A DNA stretch of 33,324 bases from WTAW01 sp964540205 (GCA_964540205.1 CAZIMJ010000308.1:1-33324), one strand, 5' to 3'; positions 1-7,682 are shown, numbered from the stretch's first letter. The notes: generated from the letters alone by a model not told the origin. Numbers and translations are program-made.

Positions 1-2
1 TC

Positions 3-23
3 ACATCTCCCCTTGGGAGATGT
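3..23. repeat. Perfect 9-bp stem hairpin at the window edge
   Basis: ACATCTCCC and GGGAGATGT are exact reverse complements separated by CTT. The hairpin lies about 155 bp past the stop codon of the GWxTD lipoprotein gene (read on the - strand) and directly next to the left copy of the 31-bp inverted repeat. No T-tract follows on either strand, so a terminator role is uncertain. It may be the edge of a repeat that continues outside the window. Confidence 0.5.
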
Positions 24-54
24 ACCATGCCCGTCCAGCCCTTCTCACGGTTTT
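24..54 (+). repeat. Left copy of a ~31-bp inverted repeat flanking the sulfatase/GWxTD gene pair
   Basis: Read as its reverse complement, this segment begins AAAACCGTGAGAAGGGCT and ends GGGCATGGT. The segment at 3527-3559 has the same 18-base and 9-base blocks in the opposite orientation, with a 4- versus 6-base difference between them. Together the two copies bracket the genes at 178-3461. The repeat could be an ordinary interspersed repeat or the ends of a mobilised block. Confidence 0.6.
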
Positions 55-177
55 CTCCACCACACAATTGCAACACTTAATAACGCAATGTGAATTCATG
101 CCACCACTGTATTCAGGATGCTTTCGTCATACACAAATGTAGAAGCATTGGAGTCAGGAGCTGAAAGGCAAGCCTTC

Positions 178-1227
178 TTATTTAATTCTGATTGTCTCCA
201 ATTTGCGCAGCCTTCTCTGCCTGATATTATCGCGGAGAGAAAAATAGATATTATTCGCTCCTTTCTCCAAGGGGACGCTTATCACTTCGTTTAAAGAATG
301 CCTGTCATTGATACCTGTTCTGAGATCTTCGAGAGAGAGACTCTTTTTTATCTCTTTTTTTTGCTCAAAAGTACTTTTTGTCTCTATGTTTTCCACTTTT
401 ACACTGAGTTCAATATCATAGACGTATTTTTCGTTTTCTTTCCGAAAATGGAGGGTTCCCAGTGGAATTTCAAAAAAACATTCAATCGTATAGTTTTCTT
501 TCCCGTCTTCTTCCAATCGGCCTAGGGCTTTCGAGTAATCAAGAAAAGGAAGGATTCGGGGCGAAGACTCATCTTCTTCTATTTCGCCTATTCTTTGATA
601 GTGTATCATGTCGGGATCGCTCATGATGTGTGTCATCATGTTGAAGGGCCTCACTGTCACATCCGTATTCAATTTGTAATCACCGGTGCTGTAATAGTCG
701 ACAAAAACGAGGCGGAGAGGTCCTGAGAAATAGTCGGGGTACTGGTTGTAAACCCAGATTTCTGTCGGCCTTTCTGTCCTTGTCCCTTGCTCAAGCATGT
801 CAGTGCTAAGTTCTCTCAACCCTTTCTGGAGATCTAAGGTGGCATCCCCCATACTTTTCTTTATGACATCTGTGGGGGGACCGAGAAGCACGTAAATTCG
901 TCCTCTATCGGTCATCCAACCGGGAATTCCTGCTTTAAAGGCTCTATTAGCACGAGCAATCCTTGTGTAGTAGATATTGCGGAACTCATTATCAACGGTC
1001 TCCGGATCGGGATCTCTTCTCTTCCAGAATTCCGCTACGAATTCATGCCTGTCTTCGGGGGGCATTTCCCGGAAAATATTCTCCTCCTGGGGAGTAACGA
1101 TATAACGGATGAGGTCCAAAAATTTTTCACTATTTTTGTCTACAGGAGATTCCACGATTTCATAAGACGCACAGCTGAGAAAAAAACAGAGGAGTGAGGC
1201 TAAGAGAAAAAAGCACAAAATACGCAT
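178..1227 (-). CDS. GWxTD-domain lipoprotein
   Basis: Role unknown; the GWxTD domain is named for its Gly-Trp-x-Thr-Asp motif. The frame is open from 1287, but I choose the ATG at 1227: AGGA lies 8 bases upstream, and the product then starts with a hydrophobic signal ending FFLSC (Cys19), a probable lipoprotein signal, giving 349 residues. The family signature is clear: FWKRRDPDP at about 67-75, an N-E-F block near 80, then PGWMTDRGRIYVLLGPP with GWMTD at 103-107. The rest is beta-rich and has no recognisable catalytic motif. The upstream gene ends at 1275, so the two are tightly linked and probably co-transcribed. It is a paralogue of the proteins at 20022-21023 and 21016-23082. The domain assignment is firm; the function is not known. 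Confidence 0.85.
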   Translation of the reverse strand: MRILCFFLLASLLCFFLSCASYEIVESPVDKNSEKFLDLIRYIVTPQEENIFREMPPEDRHEFVAEFWKRRDPDPETVDNEFRNIYYTRIARANRAFKAGIPGWMTDRGRIYVLLGPPTDVIKKSMGDATLDLQKGLRELSTDMLEQGTRTERPTEIWVYNQYPDYFSGPLRLVFVDYYSTGDYKLNTDVTVRPFNMMTHIMSDPDMIHYQRIGEIEEDESSPRILPFLDYSKALGRLEEDGKENYTIECFFEIPLGTLHFRKENEKYVYDIELSVKVENIETKSTFEQKKEIKKSLSLEDLRTGINDRHSLNEVISVPLEKGANNIYFSLRDNIRQRRLRKLETIRIK

Positions 1228-1274
1228 CTTGAGTTCCTGGGAAAGACCCCCTATTTCCCGTATATTAAATCGGA

Positions 1275-3461
1275 TCATTTCTGGCATTCTTCCAAGAGGG
1301 TGTCTAATCGTTTTCTGTCAGCAGGAGGCATGAGATCGTAGTATCGTTTTTTATACTCACTGAGCATATCAAATGCTTTGACTTTATCTCCGGAGCTTAA
1401 ATAGGCGACAGCCAGATCAAAACGAGCCTGACCGAAATCCGGGTCAGCTTTCAGAGCTCTTTCCCAGCAGAAGATCGCTCCGCCAAGATTTCCTTGTTGG
1501 CGGTATGCGTGCCCCAATCCAAAGTAAGGAACTGAATATTCGGGGTCGAGCTCAATCGCTTTTTTGTAGTATTCAAAGCATCTCGAGAGGAGGAAGGGAT
1601 CCCTTGATTGGAGGCCGTGGGAATAGCATGCATTGGCGAGGTTGTTGTAGAGCTCAGGATGCTTGTCATCCAGGGAAAGACCCATCTCGAACGCCTTGAT
1701 CGCCTCGTCAAAACTCCCTTTATGGGCATAGGCAGTCCCAAGGTTACTCCATATTTCCGGATCATACTCGGCTTCTCTGATCCTCGATTTTTCAAAAGTG
1801 CTGATGACTTTGTCATACTGTTCGACGGAAATGAGCCCTTTCATGTATTCGATGAGGATCTCATAATTTGAAGGGAGTGCGTTGAGCCCTTGCTCCAGGA
1901 TTGAAATAGCTCCCTCTGTGTTTCCTGTCTCCTGATAGATAGCCGCAAGGTTCTTATAAGCCATATCGATATCTTTTCTCTCTTCTAAAATTTCCTTCAA
2001 AAGCTCAATGGCTGCATCTTGTTTCCCATTTTTATAGAGATCCAAGGCTTCATCGGTTCTGTTGATGTAAGGAAGGAGGACTTTAATATCGTCCTGGATG
2101 CCAAAAGTCTTTTTTTGCACAGATTGTACGTTCGAGACATAGCCCAAACTGGCGAGTCTTTCGCGAGTTTTTCGGTCGATGGATTGAGCCGCATCAACTT
2201 TCTCAGACGGTGTCAGTTCATCGATGATTGTCTGAAGCTGCGATCTCAGCTTGGCCACATTTTTCTGTTCGACCCGGTTGTCGAGCTCATCAAAATCGCG
2301 GTCCAGGTCATAGAGTTCAGCGATAGGTGAGTCGATGAATTTTTTTGTCTTGAGGATATATCCCTTCAGAGGGGCCCACCCGCGGCTGTAATAAGGGTAG
2401 AGGGATTCGAAGTAGATCGGCCTTTCCGGCAGCTTTTTTCCCTTCAAAGCAGGAAGAAGTGAGGTCCCCTGGAGAAAAGGGGGCTTTGCGATTCCCAGCG
2501 CATCGCAGACTGTCGGGAATATGTCGATATGGCTTACATAATGTTCGACATGCCCCGGGGCTATTTCAGGGAGGACGAAAATGAGAGGGATCCAAGTGGA
2601 AGAGTTGTAGGCGAAATAACCGTGAGTCTTCTCACCATGCTGACCCAACGATTCACCATGGTCTCCGGTGAAAATAATAAATGTTGAATCGAACAGACGA
2701 TTCTCTTCCATATAGTCAAAGAATCCCCCCAGGGCTGAATCGACATAGGCAACCTCTCCATCATACGGATGCTCTTTGTATCGAGTCTTGAATGGCTCCG
2801 GCGGCTCGTACGGGATATGCGGATCCCAGCAATGGATCCAGAGAAACCAAGGGGATCTCCGACCTTCGAGCCATGCTAGGGCTGAGTCGATCACCTCCTC
2901 AGCTTTTCTCTCTAAAGAGACGAGATTTACGGAGTGAATGCGGCTGTATAAATCATCGTAGATATCGAAGCCTTGTGATAGTCCAAACCTGGAGTCGAGG
3001 GGGTAGGCTCCCACGAACGCTCCGGTTTCATAGCCATTGTTCTTGAGATGTTCCGCCAAGGTCAACAACTCTTTGCTGACGATAAAATTCAAATTTTCAT
3101 GGACTCCGTGGTAGTTTGGAGTTGTTCCTGAGAGAATATTTGCATGAGAGGGCAGTGTCGTGGAGGTGTTGGCGAAAGCCTTAGAGAAGAGTACACCCTT
3201 CTCCGCAAGATTATCGATATTCGGGGTTTTAGGATTTTCGCTGCCATAACAGCTCAACCTGTCAGCTCTGAGCGTGTCTATGGTGATAAGAAGGATATTA
3301 TGCTTTTTCTCTTCTTTTCCCAGAGAGTACGTTGGAGAGGAGATAAACATCATCACAAAAATCGCAAGAAGCAGGTAAAATCCTGCATGAAAGCGACATG
3401 TTATTTTCTCTCTTCGTCTAGCAGTGCTTTTATTCGACGAGAAATTCATCTCTTCATACAT
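1275..3461 (-). CDS. Sulfatase-like (alkaline phosphatase superfamily) protein with C-terminal TPR repeats
   Basis: 728 residues. An N-terminal hydrophobic segment (about 26-47) should export or anchor it, so the enzyme domain probably acts in the periplasm. The catalytic domain covers about 54-400: NILLITIDTLRADRL (metal Asp62), WDPH at 212-215, FTGDHGES with Asp267-His268, and His280. Where sulfatases carry C/S-x-P-x-R, this protein has T102-L-P-S-H106. The Cys/Ser that becomes formylglycine is therefore missing, and a Thr nucleophile, as in other superfamily members, is more likely than true sulfatase activity. Residues about 465-725 are TPR repeats, including GxAYAHKGSFDEAIKAF-type units. 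The next gene (GWxTD lipoprotein) follows at once. A close paralogue lies at 10490-12634. The start is uncertain: ATG at 3461 has GAGAGG immediately upstream, and Met5 at 3449 is an alternative. Confidence 0.85.
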   Translation of the reverse strand: MYEEMNFSSNKSTARRREKITCRFHAGFYLLLAIFVMMFISSPTYSLGKEEKKHNILLITIDTLRADRLSCYGSENPKTPNIDNLAEKGVLFSKAFANTSTTLPSHANILSGTTPNYHGVHENLNFIVSKELLTLAEHLKNNGYETGAFVGAYPLDSRFGLSQGFDIYDDLYSRIHSVNLVSLERKAEEVIDSALAWLEGRRSPWFLWIHCWDPHIPYEPPEPFKTRYKEHPYDGEVAYVDSALGGFFDYMEENRLFDSTFIIFTGDHGESLGQHGEKTHGYFAYNSSTWIPLIFVLPEIAPGHVEHYVSHIDIFPTVCDALGIAKPPFLQGTSLLPALKGKKLPERPIYFESLYPYYSRGWAPLKGYILKTKKFIDSPIAELYDLDRDFDELDNRVEQKNVAKLRSQLQTIIDELTPSEKVDAAQSIDRKTRERLASLGYVSNVQSVQKKTFGIQDDIKVLLPYINRTDEALDLYKNGKQDAAIELLKEILEERKDIDMAYKNLAAIYQETGNTEGAISILEQGLNALPSNYEILIEYMKGLISVEQYDKVISTFEKSRIREAEYDPEIWSNLGTAYAHKGSFDEAIKAFEMGLSLDDKHPELYNNLANACYSHGLQSRDPFLLSRCFEYYKKAIELDPEYSVPYFGLGHAYRQQGNLGGAIFCWERALKADPDFGQARFDLAVAYLSSGDKVKAFDMLSEYKKRYYDLMPPADRKRLDTLLEECQK

Positions 3462-3526
3462 CCTCTCTCTATAATTCTAGCTGAAAAAGAAAAATTTTTC
3501 CTCATATAAAGTACGTACGCGTCCCT

Positions 3527-3559
3527 AAAACCGTGAGAAGGGCTCTAGGCGGGCATGGT
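3527..3559 (+). repeat. Right copy of the ~31-bp inverted repeat
   Basis: It begins AAAACCGTGAGAAGGGCT and ends GCGGGCATGGT, and is the inverted partner of positions 24-54. It sits about 65 bp upstream of the sulfatase-like gene start and 9 bp before the palindromic repeat at 3569. Confidence 0.6.
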
Positions 3560-3568
3560 CCTTTTTAT

Positions 3569-3613
3569 GTAGGGACCGTTTCCTAAACGGTCCGTTCGGG
3601 GAACGGACCCTAC
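3569..3613. repeat. Palindromic repeat family (GGTCCGTTC/GAACGGACC), double copy
   Basis: Two overlapping hairpins share a central arm: GGACCGTTT-CCT-AAACGGTCC, then GGTCCGTTC-GGG-GAACGGACC, framed by GTAGGG and CCCTAC. Related copies lie at 19973-19997, 25763-25785, 25873-25897 and 25915-25939, all in gaps between genes. This is the behaviour of a REP-like interspersed repeat. A secondary role in transcript ends is possible. Confidence 0.75.
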
Positions 3614-3714
3614 ATTAAAATAGTCATTCAACACGTAAATAGTCATTCATCACAGCTTAGGGATACTTTTCCACTCAAGGCAGGGAAAGAAATTTCTATA
3701 AATTCTGTGGGGGA

Positions 3715-3740
3715 AGAGGGAGGGAAAAATCCCTCCCTCT
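3715..3740 (-). terminator. Hairpin after TonB receptor 1 (possible terminator)
   Basis: An exact 11-bp stem (AGAGGGAGGGA / TCCCTCCCTCT, loop of four A on the + strand) lies about 35 bp past the receptor stop codon. The run of five T follows the stem on the + strand, not in the receptor's reading direction, where TTCCCCC follows. Termination or 3'-end protection of the receptor mRNA is likely but not proven. Confidence 0.5.
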
Positions 3741-3774
3741 TTTTATTTCGACTTAAGCAGTCGTTCTTATTCTA

Positions 3775-6700
3775 CTAGAAAGTGAACCTCACTCCGAAAC
3801 GGATAGAACGGACACCGTAGGCGCTAGTCAACAATCCATAGGTTGAACTCACGTCGATTTCTGGGGGATCTTCATAGGGCCAGATATAGGGATTGGGATC
3901 CTGGTTGATATTATAACCGCTTCTTCCAAAAAGGTTGAAAATATCCAAGATGAGCCCCAGCTTGCCAAAGTCACTGATGTTGAAGGATTTTTCCATCCGC
4001 ATATCGAACATGGTGTAGGGAGGATTTCTTCGGGTTCCCACCGTCTCGGCCCAGACACCGACATAGCTGTCTTGAGTGTCGATTTCGGGGGGGAAATAGA
4101 CGCGCGAAATCGATCTTCCCCAGGGTGATCCTGAGCGGTGCTGGAAATAACCGGTGATGATGATTTCATAGGGGAGAATGATAGATCCCATGAGTTTGAC
4201 CTGCCAGGGCCGGTCGAATGCCATCCGGCCGTAGCCGTTGATCATCACGTTGGGGTTATCGAACATGGTCGACTCGCCTTCTGTTGCGCTGTATCCGGGG
4301 TCCGTATTGCCTTTAAAGGCAGAATACAGGATTGAGCCTTGCAGCTGCCACCGGTTTGTCATCCGCTTGTCGAAAGTCAACACAAGAGCTGTGTATTCCC
4401 TCTTGGCTTCCGGAGGATTTACGCCATGGTAAGTCCGGGTAAGCGCGTAATCAGCCAGGCCATAAACTGTCATGTTCTGGTCATCCTCTGTGCCCCACTC
4501 TCCATCAAAGCCGGGGTCGATAAAGTCATACGGGAGCCAGAGAGGCCGTCCCTGATCATCGGTGGCGTTGGGATCATAGCCGTTATTCTTATCCACGTCC
4601 TCGACGATATTCTTGTTCAACTTGTAGATGAATTGGAGTCCGATTTTAAAGTCCGCTGCCAGCTCGTGATCGATGCCTACCATGAATTCGTGCATATAAG
4701 GAGCCTTCAAGTCGTCGATATAGTATTTGTAATTGGGATCTTGGACGTCATAACTGGTTAACCTGTAATAATCTCCGTTTGGGTCTAAATACCGAGGGTC
4801 AGTGGGTGCTCCATACCTGCCATCGGGTATGGGGAGGTCCATGTATCCGTTGCGGTTTGCGTCGTACCAGTACCAGTTCATAGCAGTACCGCTCAAAATG
4901 TTGCTGGCATTGTACTTCGCGGACCAAATAGGCTCATAGTAGCGGCTGAAAGAGGCCTTTAGAGCTGTCTTTCCGTTACCGAAGAGGTCGTAAACAAATC
5001 CGATCCTCGGTGACAGCGTTGTGAACTCAACGATCTTTTTGTAAGGGGTGGTGATGGGATCGAGAGCAGAGACTTGATTGAACTCTAAGGAATCATCATT
5101 GTGATACTGATCGTTCAGCGCCTCAAGCAGAATGTTGGGATTCGGTGTTTCCAGAGCGGGATTCATGAATTCCGGCCCGACTTTATACCGGTCGTACATA
5201 GCGGGCCTCGATTGCTCGGGTTCGTACTGGTAGCCGTAATCGATACGAAGACCGAGGTTGACCGCCAGCCTTCCGAAGACCATGTTGTCCTGGGCAAAGC
5301 CAGAGAAACGGCGGGTGTTGTCGTATTTCCATACGACACCTTGCTCAGCAAACGGGCGCATTCTGAGCCGGCCTTGATAACCTGAGGGTGAGTAGTAATA
5401 CTTGTTTCCGGCGTTGTAATCTCTCCAGTACGTGTAGTAGGGATTGTCTCCATACTCTACACCCTTGTACCTGTCGAGGCCGTAAACCGTGTGTTCGAAC
5501 TCTCCGCCGATCTTGAATTCATGGCTTGCTCCAAAGAGCTCATCGGCGAAGTGGGTCGCCGAGACCGAAGCGAGTTCTTTGGTACGTTTATAGTCGTCCC
5601 CGTAATACGTATTCCCCCAGAAAACTGCGTATTCCCGGTCGTAAACCATATAGTTGTTAGAGAATTCTGGCCGCATAAGGATGGGAAAGTGGCGGTAGAC
5701 ATACGTGCCGCGGACATCGATGAATGTGTTCTGGTTCAGGACCCAGTTGAGCTGGCCCGTTGCGGTGTGAGTGTTCTCGTGGTCCCAGACGATCGTTTGT
5801 GCAAAAGTGTAATCATTACCTGTTCTGTTCTGGTAAACAGGTTCATAGATATTGTTCCAATGGTACATACCCATGAACCGGATGTCGGGATTGATCTGAA
5901 AGGTCAGCTTGCCAAAACCCATCCACTCCTCATGGTTGATGTCATAATGCTGCAGCTCTTCTGGAGTGAACGTCCACTCCCTCAATTCGATATTTTGGAG
6001 CCGAATATCATGCGTCTGTGGATTGGCCTGCTCCCAGACAAGCCGGCGGCCGTTGAGGAAGAACCAGATCTTGTCTTGGATAATCGGACCGCCAAAGCTC
6101 AAAGAGCCGTCCTTGTAATCCGTGTATGATTCGGGAGCGTTAACACCAACCGCTTCGATATCTTCGGGGCTCAGCAGCTGATTTACGAGGCTTTCCCCGG
6201 TTAAATATCCGGACACACTTCCCGAAAATTTGTTTCCTCCGCTCTTTGTGACGATGTTGACGACAACCGAATCCGCCTGACCCACTTCGGCCGGAAGAGA
6301 TCCGATACCGAACTCGATCTCTTCGTAGACATCGACATTGATGTTGGCCATGGGATAGAAGGTGGCAGGATCATTCATCGGGACACCGTCCAGCTGGTAG
6401 AGCTGGCTCCTGACAGTTCCTCCGAGTATAGAGGAGGTCCGGCGGTAATCGACTCCTTCAGATATAGCGCCAGGAATGGAGTTCTGGATACCATAGAGGT
6501 CTCGGCTCATAGGGATGGTCGCCAGGAATTCAGATCCGTAGTTGACGCTGGTTTTTGAAGTTTCCACATCAACCACCGGCGATTCTGCTGTGACTGTGAC
6601 TTCCTCTTCCAGCGTAGTGACCTCCATCACTACTTCAAACTCCGTGATCTTTCCCACGCTGACAATGAGTCCAGGCCGGACAACCGTCTTAAAGCCAGGC

Positions 6701-6960
6701 ATTTCCACACGCACTTCGTAATCACGACCGGGTGAAAGAGCGGGAAAACGGAAACCACCGGAATCCGAAGTGATGTAACTGCGTTGTCCAATAAGTGCTG
6801 GTCCGGTGAGTGTTGCTGTGCAGCCGGGAAGGACGTTGCCTTCTGTGTCGACAACTACACCACGGATCGAACCAGTCTGTCTACCTTGAGCGAAGGCGAC
6901 GGATGTCATTCCGAGAACAAGGAGGAAGATCAAAGAAACTTTTAATAATTTTGTGTTCAT
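3775..6960 (-). CDS. TonB-dependent receptor 1 with N-terminal carboxypeptidase-regulatory-like domain
   Basis: 1061 residues. The signal peptide ends in VAFA (cleavage after about residue 24). A carboxypeptidase-regulatory-like beta-sandwich at about 30-115 (GSIRGVVVDTEGNVLPGC, GGFRFPALSPG) is followed by a possible TonB-box stretch (EEEVTVTAE). The plug domain runs from about 130 to 245, with YQLDGVPMNDP and VVNIVTKSGGNKFSG. The remainder is an aromatic-rich barrel ending in RFGVRFTF, with the terminal Phe typical of outer-membrane barrels. It should import a large substrate across the outer membrane using TonB energy; the substrate is unknown and no SusD-type partner is adjacent. AGGAG 7 bases before the ATG supports the start. 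Expression probably comes from the sigma-54 promoter at 7562-7577, which gives a leader of about 590 nt. Receptor 2 (14750-17785) shares the plug signatures MSRDLY, YRRTS and VDVYEE. Confidence 0.92.
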   Translation of the reverse strand: MNTKLLKVSLIFLLVLGMTSVAFAQGRQTGSIRGVVVDTEGNVLPGCTATLTGPALIGQRSYITSDSGGFRFPALSPGRDYEVRVEMPGFKTVVRPGLIVSVGKITEFEVVMEVTTLEEEVTVTAESPVVDVETSKTSVNYGSEFLATIPMSRDLYGIQNSIPGAISEGVDYRRTSSILGGTVRSQLYQLDGVPMNDPATFYPMANINVDVYEEIEFGIGSLPAEVGQADSVVVNIVTKSGGNKFSGSVSGYLTGESLVNQLLSPEDIEAVGVNAPESYTDYKDGSLSFGGPIIQDKIWFFLNGRRLVWEQANPQTHDIRLQNIELREWTFTPEELQHYDINHEEWMGFGKLTFQINPDIRFMGMYHWNNIYEPVYQNRTGNDYTFAQTIVWDHENTHTATGQLNWVLNQNTFIDVRGTYVYRHFPILMRPEFSNNYMVYDREYAVFWGNTYYGDDYKRTKELASVSATHFADELFGASHEFKIGGEFEHTVYGLDRYKGVEYGDNPYYTYWRDYNAGNKYYYSPSGYQGRLRMRPFAEQGVVWKYDNTRRFSGFAQDNMVFGRLAVNLGLRIDYGYQYEPEQSRPAMYDRYKVGPEFMNPALETPNPNILLEALNDQYHNDDSLEFNQVSALDPITTPYKKIVEFTTLSPRIGFVYDLFGNGKTALKASFSRYYEPIWSAKYNASNILSGTAMNWYWYDANRNGYMDLPIPDGRYGAPTDPRYLDPNGDYYRLTSYDVQDPNYKYYIDDLKAPYMHEFMVGIDHELAADFKIGLQFIYKLNKNIVEDVDKNNGYDPNATDDQGRPLWLPYDFIDPGFDGEWGTEDDQNMTVYGLADYALTRTYHGVNPPEAKREYTALVLTFDKRMTNRWQLQGSILYSAFKGNTDPGYSATEGESTMFDNPNVMINGYGRMAFDRPWQVKLMGSIILPYEIIITGYFQHRSGSPWGRSISRVYFPPEIDTQDSYVGVWAETVGTRRNPPYTMFDMRMEKSFNISDFGKLGLILDIFNLFGRSGYNINQDPNPYIWPYEDPPEIDVSSTYGLLTSAYGVRSIRFGVRFTF

Positions 6961-6996
6961 CTTTAACTCCTTTCAAATTACCTTTTTCCTGAAGTC

Positions 6997-7011
6997 TCAG
7001 ACGTTGTCTGA
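6997..7011. repeat. Small palindrome in the leader of TonB receptor 1
   Basis: TCAGAC and GTCTGA form an exact inverted repeat with a GTT loop, about 36-50 bp upstream of the receptor start codon. It could be a short RNA stem in the leader or a protein-binding site. The neighbouring GntR remnant makes an operator conceivable, but the match to known GntR operators is weak. Confidence 0.35.
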
Positions 7012-7033
7012 CACTCCAACCTCAGCCAAATTT

Positions 7034-7521
7034 TTAGCTTTCTACCGCAGCTTCACCTCCTTTGAATGCATTCATAAATTTGTTCCTTAAATGCATGTGT
7101 TGGATTAAAAACCCCCAATGAGTTTTTACAAATTTTCTAAGTTCTTTTTTGTTCCTATCAGAAAGAGCGCGCAGAATCCTTTTGTGTTCGCTCAACGAAA
7201 TTTTCATTATTTCCGGGTCTTGAAAGACCATATACAGAGCGTAGTTATAGCGAAGGAGCTGTCCATGGACAAAGTGAAGGGTGCGCTCCAGGACCTTGTT
7301 GGGGAGTGAAGACCAAATCTTGAAATGTATCCTTCTGCGTTCAATTTCAAAAACGCCTCTCGAACCGGTGTCGTGCTCACTCCGTAGAGCTTTGCAATCT
7401 CCTTTTCGTAAATTCTTTGACCGGCTTTTAGCTCGTTGTTGATGATACCTGTTCTGAGATTATTATATACAGATTCACTCAAAGTTTTTGGCATGCTGTT
7501 TGAGGAAAGATTTTTCATCAC
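7034..7521 (-). pseudogene. Broken GntR-family (FCD-type) transcription regulator
   Basis: The start (GTG at 7521 or ATG at 7518) leads into an intact winged helix-turn-helix: LSESVYNNLRTGIINNELKAG, IYEKEIAKLYGVSTTPVREAF and LNAEGYIS. After EGYIS this frame turns into unrelated sequence and stops near 7207. Another frame then carries the end of an FCD ligand-binding domain: VLERTLHFVHGQLLRYNYALY, SEHKRILRAL and THW, ending at 7034. A normal FCD regulator has about 220 residues. The missing part is roughly the first 60-70 residues of the FCD domain, so an internal deletion that also changed frame is the simplest explanation. It lies between a sigma-54 promoter and TonB receptor 1, so it probably once regulated that receptor. 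A DNA-binding fragment could still be made, but effector sensing should be lost. Confidence 0.8.
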
Positions 7522-7561
7522 CCCAAATTATTTTTCTTATTTTATAATCTACAATATATAG

Positions 7562-7577
7562 AGCAAAAAACGTGCCA
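7562..7577 (-). promoter_or_regulatory. Sigma-54 (-24/-12) promoter for the GntR remnant/TonB receptor 1
   Basis: On the - strand this reads TGGCACGTTTTTTGCT, an exact match to the sigma-54 consensus TGGCACG-N4-TTGCW with the correct GG-N10-GC spacing. Transcription should start near 7551, about 30 bp before the GntR remnant. Sigma-54 promoters need an ATP-driven enhancer-binding activator. The paired 15-bp repeats at 7648-7682 are well placed for one. Confidence 0.82.
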
Positions 7578-7647
7578 GATGTCATATTTATAACTTATTT
7601 GTTTTCTTTGCTTTAGGTTTCCTTGTTTGTTAGAAAGACTGTGGTTT

Positions 7648-7682
7648 ATCCAAATTATTGAATCGCCATCCAAATTATTGAA
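7648..7682 (-). promoter_or_regulatory. Tandem 15-bp sites, candidate enhancer for the sigma-54 promoter
   Basis: ATCCAAATTATTGAA occurs exactly at 7648-7662 and 7668-7682, with a 20-bp period (about two helical turns). Read in the promoter's direction the unit is TTCAA-N5-TGGAT. The same skeleton precedes the sigma-54 promoter of TonB receptor 2, in the same orientation and at nearly the same distance (71 and 91 bp here, 74 and 93 bp there). That makes an upstream activator site likely. Confidence 0.65.

Larger units (their letters stand above)
3462..3774. other. Intergenic region with repeats, no gene seen
   Basis: This 313-bp gap between TonB receptor 1 and the sulfatase-like gene holds the right copy of the ~31-bp inverted repeat, a palindromic GGACCGTT/GGTCCGTT repeat, two near-identical AATAGTCATTCA-type direct repeats (about 3619-3655), and a G-rich hairpin. 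I see no convincing coding frame. A promoter for the sulfatase-like gene is expected here, but I could not place one with confidence. Confidence 0.6.

Noticed and set aside
1275..3461. Straight annotation as an arylsulfatase
   Set aside because: The formylglycine motif C/S-x-P-x-R is absent (T-L-P-S-H instead), so only the superfamily is claimed.
5491..6129. 212-codon open frame on the + strand inside TonB receptor 1
   Set aside because: It is antisense to a clear receptor barrel, has no family pattern, and mirrors codon bias of the real gene.
7648..7682. Two exact 15-bp direct repeats as a mini CRISPR or phage att site
   Set aside because: There are only two units with a 5-bp gap and no cas genes or integrase. 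Position relative to the sigma-54 promoter and the match at receptor 2 fit an activator site better.
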